64,000 bases of DNA from Diphasiastrum complanatum (taxonomy: Eukaryota; Streptophyta; Lycopodiopsida; Lycopodiales; Lycopodiaceae): the NCBI GenBank assembly GCA_029204225.1, contig CM055100.1, forward strand, positions 55,819,278 through 55,883,277. Direction: 5' to 3'. Shown here piece after piece: positions 47,260 to 59,200 of the stretch. Every line of letters begins with the position of its first letter. The stretch's first letter is position 1. The translations under genes were made by a program, and so were the position numbers. The notes below the pieces were generated by a model. The model was not told the DNA's origin. It made no database searches and saw only the letters and a program-made list of their open reading frames with translations.

Positions 47260-50200
47260 AAACAAAAGAGCTATGCATGAAAGTTTGCCAACGAGCAGAA
47301 CACAACGAAAGAGCTGAGTGTCAGGCCGCCAATGAGAGAGACACTGTCTAATCACATCCTCGTAGCCCAAAAACCCACCCTAGATCTTGAAGGCAGAAAT
47401 TAGGAACATTCTCTAAAGACTAGGGAGTCTTTTAGAGGATAGAAGGGTAATGCTACTCTTTAACAAAAAAGATCAAGGTTGGATGGTTACGCATGAGAGG
47501 GGTTGAGTATCAACTCTTGTCATTGCTCGATAATGTTTGCCAGTTGTTTAGAAGGGGAATCCTACGATATCATTTCTACACCCCAGAATTCCATCACAAT
47601 TTGCATTTTGATGATAATCTAACTAGGGTACAACATTGCAAAAATTATAGTTATCTCGAAGTTCACAAATTAGTGACTGATGGATATTGGCATTTAACAG
47701 ATGCCACCTCCACTCGATATGCAAAAATAACATAGTCTCTTCAGATAACTCCAATTTTTGAGTCACCAAGTATATCTGGGTCATCCAATAGTAACAACGG
47801 AAACCTCGTGAACGATCTTAGAAGGGTGTGGTTTCAACACCCTGATTTGATGTTTGAAATTCTCAATGAATTTCTTGTTGACGATTCTGCCACTAGCCTC
47901 CATATGGAAACAAGAACAATCTAGAGGTCATGTATGAGAGCCTGGACCTAGAGAACTAGTAGACTCAAGGTATTAGTAACCCCTCCTTGTGGTCGTACCT
48001 CTGAGAGCTTGGAAAACTCTCATCGCCTGGGGAGCACGGGGTAACAAAGAAGGCCCTTGGGATTGGATTTGGTGGTACCTCTGTTACTCACATAGGGCTT
48101 AACCATGATCAGAAGTGGTGCCCCTTGACTCTTTTAGGACTTTTTGGTTGGACCAATCTCTTGCCAAAAAAGGGCCTAACAATAATACACTTAGTACTAG
48201 CCCTAATATTAGAGAGACAAGTATTGTTTATGAATTCTAGAAGAAATAGTTGATAAGGAAGTGTAAATCGTACATTACCTAGAATGCTCTCAAATAAATA
48301 TTCACAAACATTTTCATGTGAAGAACTAGGTCGAGTATAATACCTAAATGTGTGTAAATAATTCCTCCTAAGAAGTAGTCATACTTGCTTACTTAAGGTA
48401 GTATTCATCACACTCGTCTATACTTGGTATTGAAAGTTCAAATATCAAATTAATGGCAACAATTGAAATAAAGAACCCTAATTTCATTTGTCATTTGAGC
48501 ATTTTTGAGCAAAATTGTTAACATTAGCCTATCATAATATGCAACTAAAATAATCTATGTATACTGCTTCGATTACGCTATACTATGCTACACAAGAGTA
48601 TTTGAGAAGAATTACTCATCCTTTCTATAATGCAGAGTATTTTTGTCTCTTTTCTTATTGTGGGATCATTTACAATGGGTGTGGTTCCATAAAGGAAACA
48701 AACAAGTAAATTACCTATGATAATAAAATACCACATGTACGTATGACATACTACACTTGAGGTATCAAGTAGACTATAAGAATTTTCTATTGGCACATAC
48801 AACATACATGTCTAGTTTCAATTATCTCCCTATTCTCCAATGACATTTGCTGTCGCAAAGAAGACAACCATTAGTTTGTATCCTATTTTATTCCGCAATG
48901 CACATAACATCAACCTTCCTAAAATTTTCCTTACAAACTTCTATGAGTTCCTACAAGCTCTTATGAGCTCCTATGACTTCCCTTATGAGCTAATCCCTTA
49001 TGAGCTATAAACTGCCCTATGAGCTCCCATGTGTTGTTTCACACAATCTTACAAGTTTCTATGAGTTAATAGACCATTCTGTAAGATAGCTGGAGAAACA
49101 AATATTATAACGTCATTAAACTCGTACAAATTGAATAAAAGTAGAGAAAAATCATAGCTAGGAGATGACAAAGCATCAAAACAACCACATAGCATTTGCA
49201 TACCATTATTGGGTATTATTCACAAAGCCATGAAAATTTACTTTTCAAACAAAAGCAATTTCCTATAGTTTTTTGAAGCAAAAGTAGATTGTACAGGGCT
49301 CACAAGATTCCCTCAAGTGATCAAAGTTCATTCTAACAAAAGTTTAACTTTGATAGAATAATGGTAGCCTCAAGAAATAAGGGTGTGGATTGAACCAAAC
49401 ATTGTTAAACACTACCTTCACTAGTATGGTTTTAAGAAACAAAATTATATGTAGAACATTACAAATTTGAAGCCATATCATAGATTTCGAAAGAGGCAAG
49501 TCTTCAACTTGGGACCAAAGAAACTTTGGATGTCAAGCTAAGCAACTGAGCGAATCCCCATTGGGTATATAATGCTTCTTGGGCAAGGGGAGACTAGAAC
49601 TTGGGACCAAAAAAACTTTGGATGTCAAGGTAACCAATTGAGCCAACCACATTGGTTTTTAATGTATCTTGGTTTCCAAGAGAGGCTTGAACTTGGGATT
49701 CTAGAAGAACATTATAGCCCATAAAAGTCTAAAAGTGTGGCCCATACAAAAGTCTAGCCATAAAAAGGGGTCATACTTTTATCTTTTACGCTTGAAAGAC
49801 TTTATATTGACCTTTTCACCATGCGCACCATCTTTTGATTCATGGCTTTGCCTAAAGAAAGGCCTTGCATAATTTTATGGCCATTTTACTAGGTGAAAAG
49901 GTCACTAAAAAACTCATTTCACAAAATGAGATTGGAAGCAAGTTTTTTTTTTTTGTGTACTTCCCTAACCCCCTCAAGAATTTGTTAGTGATAACTTGGC
50001 ACATGGCCTTCCCCAACAAATGTGCCAGTGATAGCCAAGCATGTAGCCCTTCCTCCCAAATTTTGTCGGTGACAACAAAGCACACAATCCTTCTAGAGGT
50101 AGCCACTCATTAGTTGGCACATAACACCTGGTGCAAGGTCTCTTCACAAGAAACATGTTGCTTGAAGGGTTTTCATCTTTACATGTGCAACAATCAAATT

Positions 50201-50420
50201 GTTTAAGAATTTTCATTCGGAGGATAATTCGAATTGGATCATACCTAATGGGAAGGTCCAATGTCTCTCTCCTTCTCTGAGTATGAGCATTTCATTGTGC
50301 AAAGCACCTCACACAAAGTGAGTCGTGCCGTACCTGCCTCAAGATTTTAGCTTGGCTCACTCATCTCTAAATGAATTACATAAAATTTTGACTTAAAATT
50401 TTACTAACTATATATGAAAC
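47260..50420. other. Stretch without recognisable genes
   Basis: No frame carries a recognised domain. 48930-49080 has a loose tandem of CTATGAGCTC / TATGAGTTCCTA words. 49500-49700 has a diverged direct duplication (CTTGGGACCAAA, AACTTTGGATGTCAAG, TTGAGCNAA, TTGGG/TTTTAATG), about 100 bp apart. 50000-50110 is ordinary sequence. Confidence 0.5.
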
Positions 50421-50425
50421 GGGGT

Positions 50426-50770
50426 TGTTGCAGGTGGATCGTACAATCAGTATGTGTGAAAATGAAACCTTTCATGCTCACACCCCATCTTATTACATTC
50501 CAAAGCACCTGCACTTTAGAAAAAAACCAATTCACGTTTGAATTGGTGTTGTTTGAAAGCTCCACATGGGGGCACATTATTGGGTTGGGCCCAAATTCTT
50601 CTCACAGGTGGATCCTGCTTCCAAGACACCCTCCCAACTAATCTCCAAGGCATTGAGAGCGTTTGGACCCAACGAGATACACATCCAAACGTCATGTGGA
50701 TAGACTCTTGCGTGCTAGGTCTTGCATAGGCTTTTGATGCCAATCCAAGAGTGGACTCTCTCACTTAACA
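50426..50770 (-). repeat. Possible LTR with adjoining polypurine tract
   Basis: It starts TGTTGCAGG and ends CACTTAACA, and is followed by TCCTCCCTTGG, whose complement is a purine tract. The layout matches the 3' LTR of the two gypsy elements in this window. No coding region follows and no second copy was found. Confidence 0.35.
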
Positions 50771-51399
50771 TCCTCCCTTGGATGGCCATCTTCTTGCAGT
50801 TGGCATTAAAAGCCCATGCGCGATTCATCCCTAGGCTTGCCAATCTACTCTCACGTGCCCCACAATCACAAGGAGCACGAGTTCTTGACCCTTTATATAC
50901 AAGGACTCAGGAAGATCTTAGTAAACATGTACATAAATTGAAGGGCAGCCCTTGAATCCCTTGTAGGGCATGATGCTCCATATCCCCCTAGACTATGCAA
51001 AGACGTGGCAAGATTTCATTGGGTCGCCCTTAAAGCTACGGTGTGTCTTGGATCCATCTCATGAGCGTATGTACGTATACGAAAAAGGTTAGATAGGACG
51101 TCAACAGGTGCAGGGCTGAAATTTGACTTGGTAATTACTCTTCATTTTGAAGTTCAAAAATCAGTTAACGCACGTCAATTGAAAAGGCGCTATGAAGAAA
51201 AATCCAAAATATAGCGGCTTTTGACATTCAATTTGAAAGGCGAGGCTGCCTGTCGAAAACAGCACTGGAGATGACGATGACGACGACAACGCAGCGTTAT
51301 GACAGACAGGATCGTGAGCGATGGCGAACGTCGGTTTTGTGAACAGCAGCAATCAAGGCTGGGAGCTATGGCGTGTCGCTTCAGATTTCTGGACAAGGA

Positions 51400-51530
51400 A
51401 GGAAGGAAGGATTAAGGAAGGAAGGGAAGGATCAAGGAAGGATTGAGGAAGGGAAGGATTCCAAGGAAGGATTAAGGAAGAAAAGGATCAAGTAAGGGAA
51501 GGATTTTGAGGAAGGACGGACGGAAAGTGA
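51400..51530. repeat. GGAAGGAA minisatellite
   Basis: Imperfect repeats of GGAAGGAT(C/T)AAGGAA over about 130 bp. The left paralogue's flank has nothing similar. A 60-codon frame from 51319 runs into it; a gene is not supported. Confidence 0.85.
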
Positions 51531-51689
51531 GTGTGGTATGCGCCTTGTTAATAATGATAGTGTTGATAAGGTTTCACTGTTCTAGTCTTCGACTTTTGGT
51601 TTTACCTTGTTCATTCTTGCAAATGTCAGGATCAGTTGCCAACACGTAAGTGTGTGTCAGTGGCTTTTCATTCATTCTGTGCACATCAT

Positions 51690-52690
51690 CGTCTAATTAT
51701 TTCACCTCTGAAGAGATCCTTCTTAGAGCGCTTTGGAAACGCGGTCACGGTGGATTGTCGTATAATGATTTTGTCTCTGAAGAAATTGGGAAGTATATAG
51801 AGCTTTACAAAGACGGCAACGTTATACTTTCATAATAATCTTGCCTCTGGAAAAACCTGTAAGTTTACAGAGTTCTGGAGAAAAGGTCATCTTAAATCTG
51901 TTAGTTTACGATCACGTCATGTTTTAGCCTCTGAAGAAATCCGTTAGTCTACAGAGCTTTAGAGATACTATTAACGTAGATTTCGACTTCTGAATATTTT
52001 GCTCTGAAGGAATCTTCAAGTGTGTTCGAGCTAAATCATTTTTCATGTCAAATACGGTCACTTTATCGTAGATTTCCATTTTTGAATGTTTTGCCTGTAA
52101 AGAAACCTGTATGTTCACCGAGATTAAACCTCTTCATTTTTCATGGGAAGTGTCATGTTATCGTAGACTAAAATGCTCATTGCTGAATGTTTTGTCTCCA
52201 AAGAGATTTTTAAGTTCACAGATTCTAGAAATCAAATCACTGGTCATGTCAAATACGGTAACGTTATCGTTTGTTCTGTACACTTCCTGTACGTGATTTT
52301 AGACCTTCACAAACTTTAGAGTAGTCTTGTTTTGCTCTGTAGGATATGTCAGATATTATTTTGTCTGTAATTTTTCCAAGACATCATCGACACAACTATC
52401 ATGACTTTATCGTAGAAATATTTTACCTCTGAAGTAAATTTTAACTTCATCGAGCTCAAAAATCAAATCATTCTTTATATCAAATATGGTAACGCTGTCG
52501 TAGATTTCAGGTTGTTCTGTACTTCCTGTACGCAATTAAAGACCTTCAGGAGCTTTAGATCAGTCGTGTTTTAGCTCCGTAGAATTTGTCTTCAATCTGG
52601 TCTATACTTCCTGTACGTAGTCTAAAATCTTCAGAAGCTTTAGAGCCGAGACCCATCTTTGTTTTGCTCTGTATGATTTGTGTATATATA
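51690..52690. repeat. Degenerate minisatellite array in 5' flank of right paralogue
   Basis: At least ten diverged copies of a module begin with TTTTGCCTCTGAAGAAA-like sequence (near 51700, 51770, 51838, 51923, 51997, 52089, 52190, 52420, 52568 and 52670). Several continue with GTTTACAGAGCTTTAG and AAATACGGTAACGTTATCGTAGA. Spacing is 70-110 bp with gaps. The same family lies in mirror position upstream of the left paralogue. Confidence 0.65.
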
Positions 52691-53363
52691 TTTCCGCGCA
52701 TAACGTAGTCTTATTTTTGCTCTGTGGATTTGCCTGCATCTATTGCAACAACTAGCATGATGATCATGACGTTTTTTTGGTAATCGCAACTGCGGAGTGA
52801 CGAAACTGAGCGGTGCTAAACCATTGTCTGTGCACAGAGATTTCTCACAAGCAACAGTTTAAGGAAGCAGTATTAGCTCTCAAAACTTCGAAAACCTTGG
52901 CTTGGCGATCATATATTTCACGGTTTTGGTCAATGTCTCTGCAAGACAAGACAAACGGGGCTGCGTAAAATTGGCAAGACAAACGGGGCTGCGTAAAATT
53001 GGCGGGCTTTTCAATTTAGTTCTCTATCGTTTCTCTGGGCGGCCCTACTTTGTTCGCGGCGTGGCTTTGCGGATACCCCTTTCGTACACTATCCCTAGAA
53101 GGTTTTGATTTTCATTTCGTGCAAAAAGCAGAGGCTTAAGGGGGGAGAAGGGGTTACAGCTTTTGGTACTAGTCACTTTTGTTTTTTGCTTTCTCTGTTT
53201 TCTACGATCCACGCCTGTTGCTACTGGGTTTGGCTCTGCGTGACATATCTACACGTTTAGTGCCCTTTAGCTTGCTTTGACAGAGTGGTGAATTTACCCT
53301 GGCAAATTAGCTGTTTGGCTTCTTCAATTGGGCCAGCTATCGCAAATTAGCTGTGAAACAGGC

Positions 53364-53549
53364 ATGGCTTCCTATTCATTGGATGACTTTGTGGGAAACG
53401 GAGTACTCAGAGATGCACTGCCTTCTCTAATAGCTGATGGATGGGATGATGTACCTACTCTGAAGATGATGAATGCTAGAGACATGGAAGACTTGAAACT
53501 TACTCAGAACCAGCGGGTGCGTGTCTTTTTCTCCGGTTGGAAACACATT

Positions 53550-53607
<58 letters not shown>

Positions 53608-56185
53608 GTGCTTCACAAGCGCAAAAGTTTGGTCACAATGGGTTAATAGACATGATCGAATATAACGACAGTCGTCATCTTATTCTAGCAGATATTAACT
53701 GATTGCGACTCAATAACAGACCAGTTATTGAGGATCCGTAACAACAAAAGCTTATTACCTACTGTTTTCAGATTGTTAGGTACTTGATAAATCGCATTTT
53801 ACTCATGGAATGTAAAAGGTTTTAGAATCAAGGTTTATGATGCAAAGTCTGTTTGCTCTTTTTTCCACAGAGTTGATCTGCCCTAAACGTTTCAGTTCCT
53901 TTTGGATCGTGATACCTGTCAATATGTGATTGCATATCACCAGTTTGCTTATTATGTTCCAATTTTAGGAGCTTTCAAGTTTAGAGTCCTAACGCTTTTT
54001 TTGCGGTCATGGATTTTGTTTTTTGACACAGTTTAGAAGTTCTTGCGATTACGGTGCATTCCATTAATGTGAATTAAGAGGCTGGGGACTTAAAAACTTT
54101 GACGCATATTGTCGCTGTCCCTTCCAGAAAAGTTTATATTTTCTACTAAGACCTATGCATAATCACTTGCTTCATAGAGTGTCTTATTTTTTTTAGAAAG
54201 CTTACCTGTAACTAAGCAAACTCAAGAACAGCATAATGATTGCAGGCAAACATGAAATCCACAGTGAATTTTTAAAAGCTGCGTTTTACTGAAGATGTAA
54301 AATTTCCTTTAGCCTCAAAGCATTCTCTGTGTATGACTACCTATTAAATTAAATATTCAGAGGGCATTCGAAATTTTCTACTTAGTGGTTTTTCCCTACA
54401 TGTCGTGCATAAGCTTGTAGCAAAGCTCCTATTTAGTGTTGGAGCTTGGTTTATTGCAATGCAGGAAGCACTTGAATTACGTACTTATCTACATGATCGA
54501 TCTTTAATGGAATATGCTGATAACTTGGAGACCTTGGGAAAGCCTTTATCTAAGCTCCTCGAGATAAGCCCTTCCTTGCTAACTAGTCAATATGGCATGA
54601 AAAGAGGTCACGTGGCACGCTTTGTAGATCGAGCATCTGCTTGCGGAATCGCTGCACCCCCCATGCTGTCAAGCCATCAGAGGAAGAGAACTCTTGCATC
54701 AAGATACTCAATTGATGCAGGTAGGGAATTTAGTTCTGGCCATGTTCCTAGAACGCCAAAGCGCTACGAGAATCCTAGTCCACCTGACAGTTTGGCAGGC
54801 ATGACACCTCATCGGGCTGTGTCACCAGATCAGTCATCCTCTGAATCCTCCCGCAGCTCTGCTTTCAGCCACAGCACCGGTGAGGCTTTTAAAACCTATA
54901 GCACAACTGGGACTGGTGAAAACGAAGGAAAGGCTAATAAACTCTCTACACAGAAGGGAATTGTTGCGGCAGCTCCAGCAATGCCTAGGCTTTGTGGAAT
55001 TCTGAAACCTTTTGAAATTGTTGATAATGTGACTCCACTGTCGGTGCTCGAGAAAATTCCCATTCAAAAGCTTACACCAGAGTACAGAAAAGGTGTGGAC
55101 CCTTGGGCGTTGGGCGGCATGAAGGTTCCACCCCCCAGCAGGGCAGGAGAATTATGGGCAAAAAGGCCAACACTCATTCTCTGTGTTAGAAGACCAGGGT
55201 TAGTATCTTGCATAGATTTTTCTATGCATATGTTTGTATTATGGAGCATTATACGTTGTTTTTAGCAAATATTGCTGGTGTTTTTGGAGGTCTAATTTGG
55301 GTAGCATCACTTTGTAAAAGTTACCTCTCTTAACAAACCTTGAAAAGTATTTCCAGTGTGTCTGTTTGGCTGTGTTTCTTGAAAGTCGCACTGCAGTGCA
55401 CTTACTTTGTCAACATGTGCTCAGCTATCTATGATCGCTGACCCGCACGATGAAGTCCATAGACTGGTTGCCTATAATTCGTAAATCTATAAATTTCATC
55501 AATGTGTTTATGGCCTTTGTTATACATATGCATTCGGTTCTCTATTATAGTTTTCTGAAATTCTAAATTGACTTATTGGCACAAATACCTGGACTCTTCC
55601 CTTCAGGTTGTTGGAGGAAATAAATTGTTGGTGTTGAGTTCCCAAATAACCATGTACTGCTCAAGCAATTGTCAAATATGTCTTCAGATGCCTATTGTCA
55701 AAAGTGACACAGCAGAATGAAGATGCTGAGAAATTGAAGCTTCACTATGAAGATGTCAGACACGTATGCCAAAAATCAAGAGCTATAAGTTGATGTTAAA
55801 TTATGCTGAAAACTAATGCCACTTGACTCATTGTCAATATTGTAGAATTGCCCATTTGTCCCCAACAATGTATTATCCGGGTCGTTGGGTCTAAGGGGAT
55901 TATTCATATGCCATATCTAATTGTAAAATCAAAATTGCTATTCTTGAGTCATGGCTTGCATATTTGATGCTGTATGAAGTTGTTTGGATGAATTTTTGTC
56001 GTTACCCTAGCATTATGTATCTACAATCAAACATTTAATCTTCAGTTGAAAACACATGCACCTATTTTGTGGTTTCAGGTGTGTCATGTGTAGGGCAGAG
56101 GCACATCAGTTGTATGCTCGAAAGGCCATGTTTGATGCGATGGATATTCAGTTGGTTGCTGTTTTCAATGAGTACATTGACTCAG

Positions 56186-56249
<64 letters not shown>

Positions 56250-59200
56250 GTTTAGGACTCAATTTTAGAGGGCAGCTTGGCCCTACACTCATGAAATAAG
56301 AAGAATATTTTGAGCTATCAAGCTTTCCTAGGATGTCTTTATGGCATATGGCATATGCAAGGCTCAAATGAGTTGCCTCTAAATGTTAAGGACCTTTTAT
56401 TTCTTGAAACACATGAACCTTAAGGCATACATTTTTGCAGCTTGTAATTAGCATTGTTACTTAAGTCCTTATTGTGTGAGCAATGTACTCGATACCTCGT
56501 TTCCTCTTTGTAAGATTGGCGGTTTGGTTTCCCACATGTTTTGGCAGAAGCTGTCACTGAGCTTCACAGTGGTTGTAGTTGCACCAAAGCTTTGTAAATG
56601 ATCTATTAACCAGTTATTAGCAACAAGCAGCTAGAATGTGGTGATTGCTACCACTAGGGAGAAACACTAGTTTTGACTAGCTAGCGCTTGACCAAGCACG
56701 AATACAATTCTTGATACACTTAAAGTCACTCGCCTTTGGTATCCAATTTTAAAGAATGATATGACCCTTAACTTCCCAACCATAGATTAAAATGATGCTA
56801 TTTGACCAAATCCAGTTCTAATACCAGAGGATTGACTCTCTTTATCAGCTACAGCTCTGGTGTTCATGCCACAGACGTGCATTTCCAACAGCAGATGCCT
56901 GCTGTCTGTAATTTTTTCCTTGCAAATTGTACAATGTACATCTGAATTCCTTCACCCACTTTATTATCACAATGTGTTAATCCTCCTTTTTCCTATTTTT
57001 TACGTGACTTTGATACTCGATAGGTATTAAGTCTTTGTTCTCTTTCTATCTGGTATCAGCCACCACCCAACATTTCAACTTGTTATTGGTTTCAGAACAT
57101 CTTATATAACGATGCAGATAGCACCAATTTGAAAGGCTCCAGATTTGCCATATATGTGTTTCATAGTTAAGGTGGGGATCCAAGTGTGCTATGGTGCGGT
57201 AAATGTTTCAGATATGTTTTGTGAAGTATAATCCATCATGGATTTGAAAAGATATTTTGCAGTCAGGAGTGTTGGAGATGGAAATCGAGCAGTTAACTGG
57301 ATGAAGACTTGTAGTTTAAATTACGCTTGATTTGTGTTAAAAGATTCTTGCTTGAGGTTTGACGTCTTGCCCACGAGTGCTGTCACAGGAGTGAAATCTC
57401 TCATACTTCTCTACCTGTAATAACTAATTCATCTTTCTATCCCTTTCAATTTAAGAGTTTGAATGAAAACCTGTGTTACTTTTAGCTTCATTCCTTGTAA
57501 ATCAAAAATCTTAAAAGTTAAGACATTACCCAAATTAATGATGAAACCTGAACCTCTCATCATTTTAGTGTAAGAACTGCCAGGCCACAAGAATAGTGGC
57601 TAGATATTTGCTGACTGCTCCTTGAAGCATTGTTAAGTCGTTGTGGATGCTTTGTGGATAAGACGACTGTTACAACCTCTTTCCACCGCAAACCGCCAGG
57701 TGCCAATTACCCACAAGGAACCGAATGTCACACGATCCACCCCGCCATAGGATCTTCAATCCAGATCCACCCTCCGTGCCCTAGCCTGTGACCTGTGACA
57801 AGCGGGATCCGACCTCCAACCCTGACAATGTCCCATACCATTGCCAAGGTGGTCAGCCATCTCCCACCTCAGGCTATCACTCATCCTGGCTGTGCACAAG
57901 CGCTCCTAGGTAGATAGAATGAATGGTAAAGTGGGATCTCCTCCCTTGTATACCTCCAAAGTGGGATCTCCTCCCTTGTATACCTCCAAGGTAGGCGTCA
58001 CCATGCAAAGCACACATCCTAGATCTCGACACGTGGCAACTATTCGGGTCCACGAGTCACTGGTAAAGTCAATAGGCCCAGTCGACGTTCAGTCCCTAAC
58101 ATTCCCTCCCCTTTAAAAGACTCCTCTTCTAAGGAAGGAAATCTCAAAATCTCAGTGTAAGGTCTCGTTCTTTTTCCCAACAAGTCTCCTCGTCTTCGGA
58201 ACTTCCTTTCCAATGAACCAAGTACTCAGTTACCTGCCGGTTTTTGAGCCGACGTTGACATACATCAACAATGGCCTGAGGTTCAGAGGGTACAAAGGAT
58301 GTTAGGTCTTGAAGCTGGACTAGCTTATCCTGCAGAATCAATTCATCCTTTTCACCATGTCGTGCGTTAAAACGACTAATGTGGAAAACTGGGTGAACTC
58401 TGATTCCTTGAGGAAGGTCTAGTTGATAGGCATTCCGATTTAGATTCTTTACAATTCGGAAAGGCCCTGCATAACAAGGCAATAACTTAGGACATTTTAC
58501 AGTGTTTAGGACCTTAGAGTTTTTTGGGACTTTAAGATACACCCAATCCCTTTCCGCATAAACCTTAGGTTGTTGCTTTTGATTGGCGTAAAATTGGGCT
58601 TTATCCTAAGCCATTTTTACATTATCGCGAGCAACAATCAACGTTTCTTGCATACCATGCAGGAAATTAACCGCCGCTTTGACCATATGGCTTTTGAGGC
58701 CCACGGAGATTGGAGCTCTAGGCTGAAAACCGTACATAAGAGTGAATGGACTAAAACCCGTCGTTGAATGTTTTGCACTGTTGTACGCAAACTCAATCAT
58801 TGGAAGGTGCCTTTCCCAATCCGACTGTCTCTTGGAAGCATATGCACGAAGCATATCTTCCATAGACTGGTTCGTCCTTTCAGTCTGACCATCCGATTCA
58901 GGATGATCTGTAGACCCTAGACTTAAGGTTGTCTCCAATTTCTCAAAGACCGCTTGTCAGAATTTGCCAGTGAACTTGAATCTCGATCACTAACAAGGTC
59001 ATTTGGCAAACCAAACAACCTGAACAACTTTTTCACGAAAAGCTGAGCAAGTTTTGAAGCTTGACAGCCTGCTTGGTTGGAATGAATTGCGCCATTTTGG
59101 TTAGTTTGTCAACTATAACCCAAATAGCATCATTTTGCTTCCCTGTCAACCCCAAAATCCATGGAAATACTTTCCCATTTTCTTTCGGGAATTTCCAATG

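Noticed and set aside
51161-51396. Frames on both strands upstream of the right paralogue as an extra first exon
   Set aside because: No alignment with the left-flank ORF at 4049-4375 and the + frame runs into the GGAA repeat; not supported.
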